Source of the DNA: a bacterium
GTDB taxonomy: Bacteria; Desulfobacterota; Binatia; DP-6
DNA: 64,000 nucleotides
NCBI GenBank assembly: GCA_026129405.1
Contig: JAHCID010000004.1
Span: 330,761 to 394,760 of the forward strand
Direction: 5' to 3'
In this document: positions 18,721 to 27,398 of the stretch, one piece after another
Layout of the letters: every line of letters begins with the position of its first letter
Position numbering within the stretch: the stretch's first letter is position 1
Notes under the pieces: model-generated
Seen by the model: only the letters and a program-made list of their open reading frames with translations
Told to the model about the DNA's origin: nothing
Databases searched by the model: none
Program-made: the position numbers and the translations under genes

Positions 18721-18945
18721 CGCGCCCTCGCGCATCGCCGCGCAGATGCGGTTCAGGACGTGGACGACGTCGTAGGCGGGGTGGCGGTCGACGATGCCCG
18801 TGAAGTCGCGCAGGTCGGCGAAGAGGATCGCGAGCGGCACCTCCTTCCCCGACTGCAGCCGCAGCTCCTCCGCTTCGATGCGGATCACCTCGGATGCGCT
18901 GCGCACGAGCCGCCGCACCGTGACGTCGGCATGACCGTCTGGCGA
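18721..18945 (-). pseudogene. Remnant of a class III adenylate/guanylate cyclase gene
   Basis: About 70 codons on the minus strand read VRRLVRSASEVIRIEAEELR then EVPLAILFADLRDFTGIVDR and PAYDVVHVLNRICAAMREGA. The ILFADLRDFT strand with the metal-binding Asp is the start of a cyclase catalytic domain. Sequence before and after does not continue the family; the frame runs into Arg-rich shadow sequence. The other metal Asp, the transition-state residues and the rest of the about 180-residue domain are missing. The 335 nt gap between 18668 and 19003 otherwise holds nothing I recognise. Confidence 0.65.
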
Positions 18946-19003
18946 GGTCGCGCCGGGCGAGCCGGGTGCGGCTCGCGGCGTCTCTCCGTGCTACGCTGCC
19001 CGC

Positions 19004-19744
19004 ATGCGACTCCGCGTCGCCACCTTCAATCTCCGCGGCGTCCTCGACCGCTGGCCCGAGCGGCGACCGCTGCTCGTCGACGCCTTCCGTCGCATCGCGC
19101 CGGACGTCGCCGGGCTGCAGGAGGTCGACTTCGCGAACGCGAGGCAGGAGTCGCTGCTCGCGGACGCCGTGCCCGAGCGGCGCTACCAGACGTTCGCTGC
19201 GGAGACGCGGATCGGCTTCGGCAACGCGATTCTCGTCGGCATGGGCACGGGGAGCGCGCACGCGACGCGCGGGCTCGAGTACTGGCGGGTGGCGCAGCGG
19301 GTGCGCATCGCGCTGCCCGGTGGACGCACCCTCTGGTTCGCCAACACGCACCTCCATCACCTGGCCGAGGACGCGCATCTGCGGGTGGAGCAGGCGCGGG
19401 CGGTGTGCGACTTCGTGGCCGCGGCGCCGCCCGACGGCGGCGTCGTGGTCACCGGCGACTTCAACGCGCTCCCGGACGAGGCCTCGTGCGCCGTCATGCG
19501 CGACGCCGGCTTCCGCTCCGCGCATCACGCGGTGCACGGCGACGAGCCGCCGCTCACCTGGCCGTCGGGCATCCAGGCGCCGACGATGGACCTGGACGGC
19601 GCCCGCGGCTGCCTCGACTACGTCTGGGTGCGCGGGCCGGTGCGCGTGCTGGGGGCGCACGTCGCCGCCAACGAGCCGCCCGGACACGACCCGACGATCT
19701 ATCCGAGCGACCACTTCGCGGTGGTCGCTGACCTGGCGCTGTGA
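19004..19744 (+). CDS. Endonuclease/exonuclease/phosphatase-family protein
   Basis: All signature segments of the DNase I-like fold are present: ATFNLRG, the metal Glu40 in LQEVD, NTHLHHL with the catalytic His, GDFNALPDE (151-159), LDYVWV and the terminal SDHFAVVADL. Members hydrolyse phosphodiester or phosphomonoester bonds of nucleic acids, inositol phosphates or sphingomyelin; this one has no signal peptide and no specificity marker. Length 246 is standard. It starts 59 nt after the cyclase remnant and is convergent with the next gene. Confidence 0.85.
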   Translation: MRLRVATFNLRGVLDRWPERRPLLVDAFRRIAPDVAGLQEVDFANARQESLLADAVPERRYQTFAAETRIGFGNAILVGMGTGSAHATRGLEYWRVAQRVRIALPGGRTLWFANTHLHHLAEDAHLRVEQARAVCDFVAAAPPDGGVVVTGDFNALPDEASCAVMRDAGFRSAHHAVHGDEPPLTWPSGIQAPTMDLDGARGCLDYVWVRGPVRVLGAHVAANEPPGHDPTIYPSDHFAVVADLAL

Positions 19745-19822
19745 GGCCCACACGGCGTCGGCGGGCACGCCCTCGCGTCCCGGCTCGCGTGGCGCAGCTT
19801 GCGCCGCGTGCCCGGCGACCCG

Positions 19823-20518
19823 TCAGCCCGAGACCACCGGAGCGGATGGAACGGCGCTGAACGGCGCGGCGCAGGTGCGGAGGCGCGCCGCGCGCACGAT
19901 GGCCTCGACGCACTGATCCACCGTCGCCGCGCCCGAGTCGACGACGACGTCGTACGCAGTGAACGTGTGCACCACCGACACGAGGCCCCGGGCCCGGCCG
20001 AGCACGCGGTCCCCGCGGGCGCGCTCCCGAGACTCGAGGATCGGCAGCGCGCACGTCACGCCGACGCGCAGCACGTCGAGGTCGCCGCAGGCCTCGAGCC
20101 AGGAGTCGTACATCCACTCGTCGGCGATGACGTGGTCGAGGATCACGCGACTGCCCGTCGCCACCAGCGTCCGCACCGTCGGGCCGATGGCCGCGAAGGT
20201 CCGTCGGAACACCGGCCCGAACTCGGCCCGCACGGCCGGCGGCTCACCCGGTGCCGACGTGGTCACGATCCGGCAGCCCTCGTCGATCCACTCGTTGGTC
20301 TCGGATCGCGCCGGGCCGTCGGCGCCGCGGTAGTAGCGCGCCGCGTGCGCGAACACGAAGTCGTCGAAGGAGAGGCGGAGAAAGGGCTCGGCGATCCGCG
20401 CCTGCAGGGCGCGCGCGATCGTCGTCTTCCCCGCGCTGGAGGGTCCGTTCAGCAGGATCACCTGGGGACCGGGCGCCGGGGCCGGGGAAGTCGACGGGGT
20501 CGCCATGCCGACATACAT
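19823..20518 (-). CDS. Chloramphenicol phosphotransferase-like P-loop kinase
   Basis: Walker A is LLNGPSSAGKTT (about 22-33) and SFDDFVF follows with the catalytic-type Asp, the arrangement of the CPT family. Also typical are RVILDHVIADEWMYDSWL and a distal IVDSG-like VVVDSGAATVDQC. CPT phosphorylates the 3-OH of chloramphenicol in Streptomyces, but most homologues in non-producers have unknown small-molecule substrates, so drug resistance should not be assumed. The start could be 20518 or 20506 (MATPSTS); neither has a clear ribosome-binding site. Confidence 0.78.
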   Translation of the reverse strand: MYVGMATPSTSPAPAPGPQVILLNGPSSAGKTTIARALQARIAEPFLRLSFDDFVFAHAARYYRGADGPARSETNEWIDEGCRIVTTSAPGEPPAVRAEFGPVFRRTFAAIGPTVRTLVATGSRVILDHVIADEWMYDSWLEACGDLDVLRVGVTCALPILESRERARGDRVLGRARGLVSVVHTFTAYDVVVDSGAATVDQCVEAIVRAARLRTCAAPFSAVPSAPVVSG

Positions 20519-20575
20519 CGGTCGGCGGGGCGGATCTCTGGAGCGCCGGGCCGAAGCGCCCGGCCACCCTGGCCG

Positions 20576-21265
20576 CTACTCGAGCTGCCGCAGGTCGACG
20601 TCGCGGGCCCAGCCCGCGATGCGCCGCGCGCGCGCCGCCAGGTAGCGCGTCGGCCGAGCGGGATCCCAGCGCAGCGGCGACGGCAGCATCGCGGCGAGGA
20701 GCGCCGCCTGCTGCGCCGACAGCCGCGCCGCCGGGACCCCGAACCAATGCTGCGCCGCCGCCTCCGCGCCGTAGACGCCGCGACCCCACTCGGCGACGTT
20801 CAGGTACACCTCGAGGATGCGCCGCTTGGGCCAGCAGAGCTCGAGCAGCGCCGTGAACCAGAGCTCGAGTCCCTTCCGCACCCAGGTGCGGCCCTGCCAG
20901 AGGAACACGTTGCGGGCGCACTGCATGGTGATGGTGCTCGCCCCGCGCTGCCGGCGGCCGGCGTTGCGACGGTTGTACTCGCGAGCTTCCTCCACCGCGC
21001 GCCAGTCGACGCCGTGGTGTGTGAAGAAGCGCGCGTCCTCCGCCGCGATCACCGCGCGCGGCAGGGCAGGGGCGATCTCGCGCAGCGGCACCCAGTCCTT
21101 GGCGACGCCCACCGGCTCGCCGGCCAGGAGCGAGTCGACGCCGCGGATCACCATGAGCGGCGTCAGCAGCGGCGGAACGACGCGGACGACCATGACGGCG
21201 AGCAACGACAGGCCGACGAAGGCCAGTACCGCCCCGCCGAGCCACCGCACCACCGTCCGCAGCAC
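20576..21265 (-). CDS. mtgA: Monofunctional biosynthetic peptidoglycan transglycosylase
   Basis: A GT51 glycosyltransferase that polymerises lipid II at the outer face of the inner membrane. One N-terminal membrane segment (about 10-33) is followed by the catalytic Glu76 in [12 protein letters not shown], then [16 protein letters not shown], the second Glu in RKGLELWFT, and [11 protein letters not shown]. There is no transpeptidase domain, and 229 residues is normal for MtgA. It is read in the same direction as the CPT-like gene, 57 nt apart. Confidence 0.93.
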   Translation of the reverse strand: MLRTVVRWLGGAVLAFVGLSLLAVMVVRVVPPLLTPLMVIRGVDSLLAGEPVGVAKDWVPLREIAPALPRAVIAAEDARFFTHHGVDWRAVEEAREYNRRNAGRRQRGASTITMQCARNVFLWQGRTWVRKGLELWFTALLELCWPKRRILEVYLNVAEWGRGVYGAEAAAQHWFGVPAARLSAQQAALLAAMLPSPLRWDPARPTRYLAARARRIAGWARDVDLRQLE

Positions 21266-21353
21266 GCAGCGCTCTTAGCCGAGCCCGCGTCGCGCGCAAG
21301 TGCGACGCGGCGCGCGCTTGTCGCCGTCGAACGACCCGGTGTAGCCACGCGCC

Positions 21354-22478
21354 ATGGCCCAGCGCACCCTGCCGCACGGACTCCAGTTCGCGCCGACGAA
21401 GATCGGCGTGCTGATCGACCTCGACATGGGCACCAAGGCGGACTTCCTCGCCTGCCTGCGCTTCGCCTTCGACGAGGCGCACGCCGACGGCACGATCCTG
21501 CGGCCCGTCGAGCTGATCGTCGAGGAGGCGATCGGGCTGCCGCGGCTCGAGGCGAAGAACACGATCGACGGCTACCGGCGCCTCGTCGACGCGGGCGTGC
21601 TGTGCACGATCGGTCCGCTCATCACCGACAACTCGCTGGCGCTGGCGCCGGTGATCGATCGTACCGGCGTGCCGGCCGTCACCTGGACGGGCACGGATCG
21701 CTACCACGGCGAGTACTGCTTCAACCTCGGCAACGGCGGCCTCGCCGAGGAAGCCGCGATCATGGCGACGTGGATCCGGCGCATGGGCTACCGCCGCGTC
21801 GGCATGATCCACGAGCAGAGCCCGGGCGGCGTCGAATACGCGTCGAGCTTCCGGTGGTACGCGGCCAGGGAGAAGCTCGACATCCTGATCGAGGCCTACA
21901 CGACGCAGATCCCCGACGACCTCGAGATCGTGCTGCGCAAGATCCGCGAACAGAGCCCCGACTGCCTCGCGTACCTCGGCTACGGCTACCCGACGATCCT
22001 CATGCGCCCGATCTTCGAGCGCATGGGCTGGGATCCACCGCGTATCATGACCACCGCCTTCCAGTTCTGCTACGCGAAGCCGGAGTGGATGGCGGCGCTC
22101 GAGGGCTGGGTCGGCGTCGATCAGATGTGCGAGCACAACCCGCTCCTGCGGCCGACGTTCGACCGCTTCGCGCAGGCCGTCGGCAAGCGCGCCGACCACA
22201 CCGTCACCGCGCTCACCTACGACACCGCGCGCCTGATCGCCGAGGGCCTCGCGCGCGCGCCGCTGCTGACGCCGGAGGGCGTGAAGCAGGGGCTCGAGAA
22301 GGTCCGCATGCTGCCCGCCGTCAACGGCGGACCGCGTACGCACATGAGCCTCGGGCCGTGGGACCACAAGGCGTACAAGGGCGACTGGCTGCTCCTGCGT
22401 CGCATCGCGGGCGGCCGCACGGTGTTCGTCGACCTGCACGACCCGGTGGCGACGACGCGGCCCGGCGCTTGCGCGTGA
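21354..22478 (+). CDS. Periplasmic-binding-protein-fold (branched-chain amino acid type) protein without signal peptide
   Basis: The sequence follows the type I binding-protein fold of LivJ-like proteins: KIGVLIDLDMGTKADFLACL, ELIVEEAIGLPRLEAKNTID, GVLCTIGPLITDNSLALAPV, VPAVTWTGTDRYHG and RVGMIHEQSPGGVEYAS. The N-terminus (MAQRTLPHGLQFAPT) has no hydrophobic core, so it is predicted cytoplasmic. No permease or ATPase gene is close. It might sense a ligand inside the cell or be an orphan whose leader was lost. The last residues after HDPVATTRPG have no counterpart I recognise. Confidence 0.75.
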   Translation: MAQRTLPHGLQFAPTKIGVLIDLDMGTKADFLACLRFAFDEAHADGTILRPVELIVEEAIGLPRLEAKNTIDGYRRLVDAGVLCTIGPLITDNSLALAPVIDRTGVPAVTWTGTDRYHGEYCFNLGNGGLAEEAAIMATWIRRMGYRRVGMIHEQSPGGVEYASSFRWYAAREKLDILIEAYTTQIPDDLEIVLRKIREQSPDCLAYLGYGYPTILMRPIFERMGWDPPRIMTTAFQFCYAKPEWMAALEGWVGVDQMCEHNPLLRPTFDRFAQAVGKRADHTVTALTYDTARLIAEGLARAPLLTPEGVKQGLEKVRMLPAVNGGPRTHMSLGPWDHKAYKGDWLLLRRIAGGRTVFVDLHDPVATTRPGACA

Positions 22479-22645
22479 ACGGCAGCGCGCGCTCTCGGCG
22501 GGTCGAGCCCCGGCTGGATCGCATTTCTACAATGCGCGGTGGGCGCGACGGGCGCACGCTGCGATTTCGCGGGCCTGCCGCTGGCACGGCCGATGCTGTT
22601 CCCCTCCGTCCGCGATCACATCATCGCTTCGAGAGGGGATTCGAC

Positions 22646-22783
22646 ATGAAGCTCCATCGCTACGAGCGCGACGCCGAGAGTGGACGGGTCGGCTATCTCG
22701 TCCTCTACCTGCTGGGGGCTCCCGTGGGTCTGCTGCTGCTGCTCTGGGTGCTGCTCGGCAACAACCTGATCGGTCCGGGCTGA
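22646..22783 (+). CDS. Small single-span membrane protein, 45 residues
   Basis: The ORF encodes MKLHRYERDAESGRVGYLVL followed by a strongly hydrophobic span (YLLGAPVGLLLLLWVLL) and GNNLIGPG. A GAGAGGGG ribosome-binding site sits 8 nt before the ATG, and a charged N-terminus followed by one helix predicts N-in orientation. The 160 nt upstream after the binding-protein gene hold no other frame. I do not recognise a named family. From 22784 to 23082 I see no gene. Confidence 0.65.
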   Translation: MKLHRYERDAESGRVGYLVLYLLGAPVGLLLLLWVLLGNNLIGPG

Positions 22784-23082
22784 GTCCACGTCGGCCGGCG
22801 CCGCCGTTCCGCGTTGCCTGCGCGGCGCCGCGGACGGCGCGCCGCCGGCGCGGTTCATTCGACGCTCGTCGCGCGTCGCCGTCGCCATGAAGGCCTGCAT
22901 CGCAGGCCGCGCACTCCGCGTGCGCAGTGGAGCGGGTGAAGCTATCTGGCTATGGCACCTGCGGGTTCCGAGGCGCGAGCATGCGGTTTGCGCCTTGTGG
23001 AGGGCGCGTTGCTCCGGGTACGTCTCTGCGCGCCGCAGCATCCCCGCCGCACGATCCCACCCCCCACGGAGCCCGCAGACAA

Positions 23083-24930
23083 ATGGTCCTTCCCAAGTCG
23101 AGCCGTGTCCGGCTCGCCGCCGCCCTCCTCGTCCCCGTTCTCGCCCTCACCCTCGCGACCCCGGCCCGCGCCGACGTCGCCGCCGCACTCGCGGCGATGG
23201 CCCACTACGACCTCATCACGCTCGAGGATCTGTCGACGAGCTCCGAGGTCGAAGGCCGCACGTGGGTCGGCGGCAGCATCGTCAGCGGCACCTCCGCGAA
23301 CTTTGCGATCCACCTCGCGGTGCCGCCGAACGACGACACGCTCGTCGTCGTCGGCCAGATCGTCGCCGGCAACCCGCTCCAGCTCCAGAGCGGCAGCGCG
23401 CGCGTCGGCGGCAGCACCAACGGCCGCACGATCAACTTCAACGGCGGCGGCGCCCTCGTCCCCGATCCGTCGCTGTCCGACGCGCAGATGACCGCCGACC
23501 TCCAGGGCGCCACGGCCACCATCGGCGCGATGCCTGCCAACAACGCGGTGACGCTGCCGGGTGACCAGCCCGGGCCGGCCCGCTTCCAGGTGACGACGAC
23601 CGACGCCTGCGGCACCGCGGTGTTCACGGTCGCGGCGTCCGCGCTCTTCGGCAACTCGAAGGTGCAGCAGATCGAGCTCACGCCCGGAAGCGCGCAGACG
23701 ATCGTCATCAACGTCACGGGCACGACGGTCGACTGGCAGTTCGGCAACCTGGTCAGCGCCTTCACGCAGGCGACCTGGCGCAGTCGGGTGCTGTGGAACT
23801 TCCCCCAAGCCACCAGCATCAATCTCAACGCGCGCAACCTGATGGGCGCCATCCTGGCGCCGTACGCCGCCGTGACGACCCAGGCCAACATCGACGGCTC
23901 GACCGCGGTCCGCGCGCTGACGACGTCCTCGGAGATCCACCAGCCCGAGTTCACCGGCAACCTCGCGTGCCTCCCGACCACCACGACGACGCTGCCGACC
24001 ACGACGACGACGCTGGCGACGACCACCACGACGACGTCGACGAGCACCACGACGCTGCCGACCACGACGACGACGCTGGCGACGACCACCACGACGACGT
24101 CGACGAGCAGCACCACGACCACCGTGGACCCGACCACGACCACGTCGACGTCCACGACCACGACGAGCAGCACGACGACCACGACCGTGCCCGACCAGGC
24201 GTGCGGCTGCGCCGCCGCCTTCCGCGTCGCGTACGAGTCGAAGATCAACAACGACGCCTCGGTGAGCGGCGGCGTCACGGTCAACATGCCGCGCGGACGC
24301 ATCAACACCGGACGCAACGTGCGCTTCGCCGACGGCAGCGTGCTGGTCGCCGATCGGGTGTCGCTGGGACATGCGGTCGACGCGTTCTCCGTGCTGGCGA
24401 ACACGCTGTCGATCGGCCAGAACGGCGTCGTGCGCGGCGCGACCGGTCCCGCGCCGGCGCTGCCGCTGGCGGAGCCGTTCTGCGAGATCCCGACGTTCAC
24501 CTGCGGCGGCGACGAGATCCGCGTCCTCCCGGGGACCACCGTCGGGCCGCTGGCGCCCGGCCGCTACGGCAGCGTGCGCATCCTGAACGGCGGGACGCTG
24601 CTGCTTGCCCCGGGCACCTACGAGTTCTGCAGCGTCACCATGGGACGCGGTGCCCGGCTGGCCACCGACGGCGTCACGACGCTGAACGTAGTCTCGAAGC
24701 TCACCGTCGGGTCGGGCTCGCGTCTGACCCCGGCCGACCCGCAGGGTCCGATGCCGGTCATCAACCTGGCCGGACACTCGGGCCGCGTCAGCCAGGGGGC
24801 GGTGCTGCGCGCGGCGCTGAACGCCCCGCACGCGAAGCTGACCTTCGGGCGTGACTCGACGCTGCTCGGCTGCTTCTGCGCCAGCCGCCAGAAGTCCGAC
24901 AAGCACATCACCCTCGCCTGCGTGCTCTGA
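23083..24930 (+). CDS. Secreted choice-of-anchor-A-like protein with Thr-rich linker
   Basis: The start at 23083 begins directly with a signal peptide (MVLPKSSRVRLAAALLVPVL, ending ATPARA); the frame is open further upstream without support. Residues about 30-290 look like the choice-of-anchor A domain: YDLITLEDLSTSSEVEGRTW, GGSIVSGTSANF, then INLNARNLMGAILAPYAAVT. A linker of Thr with Leu-Pro and Ala interruptions follows, built on a 63 bp DNA tandem repeat. The C-terminal domain (INTGRNVRFADGSVL, GPLAPGRYGSVRILNGGTLL) is a short beta-helix-like repeat region ending in CFC and C. It is likely surface-exposed; the binding partner is unknown. Confidence 0.78.
   Translation: MVLPKSSRVRLAAALLVPVLALTLATPARADVAAALAAMAHYDLITLEDLSTSSEVEGRTWVGGSIVSGTSANFAIHLAVPPNDDTLVVVGQIVAGNPLQLQSGSARVGGSTNGRTINFNGGGALVPDPSLSDAQMTADLQGATATIGAMPANNAVTLPGDQPGPARFQVTTTDACGTAVFTVAASALFGNSKVQQIELTPGSAQTIVINVTGTTVDWQFGNLVSAFTQATWRSRVLWNFPQATSINLNARNLMGAILAPYAAVTTQANIDGSTAVRALTTSSEIHQPEFTGNLACLPTTTTTLPTTTTTLATTTTTTSTSTTTLPTTTTTLATTTTTTSTSSTTTTVDPTTTTSTSTTTTSSTTTTTVPDQACGCAAAFRVAYESKINNDASVSGGVTVNMPRGRINTGRNVRFADGSVLVADRVSLGHAVDAFSVLANTLSIGQNGVVRGATGPAPALPLAEPFCEIPTFTCGGDEIRVLPGTTVGPLAPGRYGSVRILNGGTLLLAPGTYEFCSVTMGRGARLATDGVTTLNVVSKLTVGSGSRLTPADPQGPMPVINLAGHSGRVSQGAVLRAALNAPHAKLTFGRDSTLLGCFCASRQKSDKHITLACVL
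23988..24113 (+). repeat. 63-bp tandem duplication in the Thr-rich linker
   Basis: Two consecutive 63 nt units (23988-24050 and 24051-24113) differ at one base and encode TLPTTTTTLATTTTTTSTSTT and its S variant. The unit is in frame, so copy number can change linker length without disrupting the protein. Confidence 0.85.
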
Positions 24931-24936
24931 GCGATC

Positions 24937-24972
24937 GGGACCCGCGCGGCGGCCGCCGTGCGGGTCCCCTTT
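24937..24972 (+). terminator. Probable intrinsic terminator after the choice-of-anchor-A gene
   Basis: GGGACCCGC (24937-24945) pairs with GCGGGTCCC (24960-24968), enclosing a second palindrome CGGCGGCCGCCG; CTTT follows. It lies 6 nt after the stop codon. The T tract is short but the stem is strong. Confidence 0.6.
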
Positions 24973-25002
24973 GCCGGGCGCCGCGGCGGGCGATAGCTTC
25001 CC

Positions 25003-26583
25003 GTGCCGGTGCGCGACACGGAGCAGTTCGCCTTCGGCGACCGAGGACCCTGGGAGATCGAGCCGGCCGCCGTCGCGTGGCGGGCGGACGTGGCGCGGCT
25101 GCGCGCGGCCTCCCGGGAGGCGGTGCCGGCCATGGTCGCGCGCCGCTCAATGCCCCCGCTCGGGCGCTTCACGGAGGCGGCGGCGCGGATCGGCGGCGGG
25201 CTCGCGCTGTGGGCGCTGCGCGAGCGCCGCGGGGACGGCGTCCGCTCGCGCCAGGGGCTCTCGCGGCGGCTCCGTCGTGCCTTCGAGCGCCTCGGCCCGG
25301 CCTACATCAAGCTCGGCCAGATCGTGTCGTCCGGGCACGGGCTCTTCCCGCCGGAGCTGGTCGAGGAGTTCAAGAAGTGCCGCGACCAGGTGCCGCCGGA
25401 GCCGTTCGACGTCGTTCGCCGCGTCGTCGAGGAGGACCTCGGCGCGCCGCTCGAATCGGTGTTCGCCTCGTTCGAGCGCGTCTGTCTCGCGGCGGCGTCG
25501 ATCGCGCAGGTGCACGCGGCGCGACTGCGCACCGGCGAGGACGTCGTCGTGAAGGTGCAGCGGCCGGCGGTCGCGCGGCGGGTGCACGAGGACGTCGCCG
25601 CCATGGCCTGGATCGCCCCGCTCCTCGTCGGCCGCATCCCGGTGGCCGCGCTCGCGAACCCGCCCGCGCTGGTCGAGCTGTTCGCCGAGACCATCGTCGA
25701 GGAGCTCGACTTCCGGCTCGAGGCCGAGAACATGCTCGACGTCGCCCGCGTCCTGTGCGAGGCGGGGCAGCGCATCGTCGTGGTGCCGCGGCCGCATCCC
25801 ACGCTGGTCACGCGCCGCGTGCTCGTGATGGAGCGCCTGCACGGCTTCAAGTACGACGACGTCGCCGGCATGCGGGCGGCGGGCGTCGATACCGAGGCGG
25901 TCGTGCACTCGCTGCTCATCGCCTTCCTCGAGGGCGCGATGATCTTCGGCGTCTTCCACGGCGACCTCCACGGCGGCAACCTCTTCGTCATGCGCGACGG
26001 CCGCGTCGCGCTGTTCGACTACGGCATCACCGGGCGCATGGACGAGCCCCAGCGTCTCGCGTTCCTGCGCATGATGATGACGGGGGCGGTGAACGACGTC
26101 CGCGGGCAGCTCGAGGCCTTTCGTGATCTCGGCGCGCTGCCGCCCGACGCCGATCTCGACGAGGTCATGCGCCTGCTGCGCATCGACGAGCCCGTGCAGG
26201 ATCCGACCAAGCTCTCGAGCGAGGACCTGGTGCACGAGATCCAGCGGCTCCTGAAGGGTCTCCTCGGCCTGGGCGCCCGCCTGCCGAAGCATCTCATGCT
26301 CTACGTGAAGGGCATGCTCTTCTTCGACGGCGCCATCACCACGCTCGCGCCCGACGTCAACCTGCTCGACGAGGTCGTGCGCATCTACGGCTACTTCGCG
26401 GTGAACCACGGCGCGCGCATCATGGGCGACATCGGCTTCGATCCGACGCGGACGACGGTCGACCTCGACGGCATCCGCCGCGCCGTGGGACTCGACGGCG
26501 AGGTGGCGTCGCTGACCCAGCGCGAGGTGCAGGAGCGCCGTGCCGTGATCCAGCAGCGCCTCGAAGAGGCGGGGCGGCGCTAG
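25003..26583 (+). CDS. ABC1/UbiB-family protein kinase-like protein
   Basis: The family hallmarks are all visible. They are the KxGQ motif (KLGQ, 103-106), the Ala-rich nucleotide loop AAASIAQVHAA with AAAS at 163-166, Lys184 in VVVKVQRP, HGDLHGGN (319-326) and the metal-binding DYG. UbiB/Coq8 proteins are atypical ATPases needed for isoprenoid-quinone synthesis and lipid handling; no other ubi gene is nearby, so the exact role is open. The start is GTG at 25003 with a second GTG two codons later. There is no C-terminal membrane helix pair. The stop codon TAG forms the outer end of the palindromic repeat 26580-26618. Confidence 0.88.
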   Translation: MPVRDTEQFAFGDRGPWEIEPAAVAWRADVARLRAASREAVPAMVARRSMPPLGRFTEAAARIGGGLALWALRERRGDGVRSRQGLSRRLRRAFERLGPAYIKLGQIVSSGHGLFPPELVEEFKKCRDQVPPEPFDVVRRVVEEDLGAPLESVFASFERVCLAAASIAQVHAARLRTGEDVVVKVQRPAVARRVHEDVAAMAWIAPLLVGRIPVAALANPPALVELFAETIVEELDFRLEAENMLDVARVLCEAGQRIVVVPRPHPTLVTRRVLVMERLHGFKYDDVAGMRAAGVDTEAVVHSLLIAFLEGAMIFGVFHGDLHGGNLFVMRDGRVALFDYGITGRMDEPQRLAFLRMMMTGAVNDVRGQLEAFRDLGALPPDADLDEVMRLLRIDEPVQDPTKLSSEDLVHEIQRLLKGLLGLGARLPKHLMLYVKGMLFFDGAITTLAPDVNLLDEVVRIYGYFAVNHGARIMGDIGFDPTRTTVDLDGIRRAVGLDGEVASLTQREVQERRAVIQQRLEEAGRR

Positions 26584-26618
26584 TGTCCCGAGTCCGGAGC
26601 TCGGACGCGGGACACTAG
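26580..26618. repeat. Palindromic repeat (hairpin) between convergent genes, supplying both stop codons
   Basis: The outer arms TAGTGTCCCG (26581-26590) and CGGGACACTA (26608-26617) are perfectly complementary. An inner stem GTCCG/CGGAC follows one A/G mismatch, with loop GAGCT. The first TAG is the stop of the UbiB-like gene, and the complement of the last CTA is the stop of the VOC gene on the other strand. The 17 nt at 26580-26596 match 6384-6400 exactly in inverse orientation. It could act as a bidirectional terminator and resembles REP/MITE-type dispersed palindromes. Confidence 0.75.
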
Positions 26619-27238
26619 GGTCCGCTCAGCTCGACCGGCCCGCGCGGGGTGTCGAGCAGGGCGACGAGCCGGGCGGCCGGGCCGCGGCGCACGGGCAGGC
26701 GCACCTCGAGCGCCTCGAAGACGGCGCGCAGGGCGGCGGGCTGCGGCGTCTCGGCGGCGAAGCTGCGCAGCCGCAGGCCGGACGGCGCGTCGGACGCCGG
26801 ATGGCCGCCGTCGTGCCACTCGATGAAGAACGGCACCAGCGGGCCCGCGCCGTGCCCCGACACGAAGACGTTGGTCCAGCGCACGATCGAGCCGTCCGGA
26901 CGCGGCCGATGGCCGTCGACGACGACGCTCGTGTAGCCCTCGGCCTCGGCGCGCGCGGCGATTGCGGCGGCGCTCGGCGTGGCGGCGGCCCACATGAGCA
27001 GCGTCGGCGCCGGCAGCGCGGCGAGTCGTCGGGCGAGCGCGCCGGCGGGCAGCGACGGATCGGGCGCGATGACTTCGAGAAAGCGCCGCCGTCCGAGCGC
27101 CGCGATGGCATTCTGCGTGCCCAGGTCCGGGTGGTGGCCGCCGAACGTGGGGCGGATGCCCGTGCGCCGCGCCATGCCCGCCACCGCCCGCCCGAGGTCG
27201 GGGCCGGCCCACAGCAGGTGATCGCACGTGGCTGGCAC
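26615..27238 (-). CDS. VOC/glyoxalase-like domain protein
   Basis: The N-terminus ATCDHLLWAGPDLGRAVAGM and GGHHPDLGTQNAIAALG match the Glyoxalase_3 type VOC fold, with the metal-binding-type His in DHLLW and in GGHHPDLGT. Later parts include PFFIEWHDGGHPA. Families of this kind open or rearrange small organic molecules, or are inactive paralogues. GTG at 27238 is chosen because it starts just before the first domain strand; no ribosome-binding site is evident. 207 residues. Confidence 0.75.
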   Translation of the reverse strand: MPATCDHLLWAGPDLGRAVAGMARRTGIRPTFGGHHPDLGTQNAIAALGRRRFLEVIAPDPSLPAGALARRLAALPAPTLLMWAAATPSAAAIAARAEAEGYTSVVVDGHRPRPDGSIVRWTNVFVSGHGAGPLVPFFIEWHDGGHPASDAPSGLRLRSFAAETPQPAALRAVFEALEVRLPVRRGPAARLVALLDTPRGPVELSGP

Positions 27239-27398
27239 GCGCGACCCATACGAGGCACGCGCCGGGCTGGCAAGATCGGTCGCGCGCGCCCCGCCGGCAT
27301 GTAACTTCTTCTTTGCATCCGCCGCGGCGTGGACCGCGCGAACGTGTCCGCGCGGTTGGCACCCGGGTTGCGAGCAGAGCCCGACGAACGGAGGTGCC

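Noticed and set aside
19823-20518. Chloramphenicol resistance determinant
   Set aside because: Only family-level similarity to CPT; nothing in the context indicates drug resistance.
23980-24190. Repeat array as possible CRISPR
   Set aside because: The repeats are Thr codons in an in-frame linker and have no spacers or cas genes.
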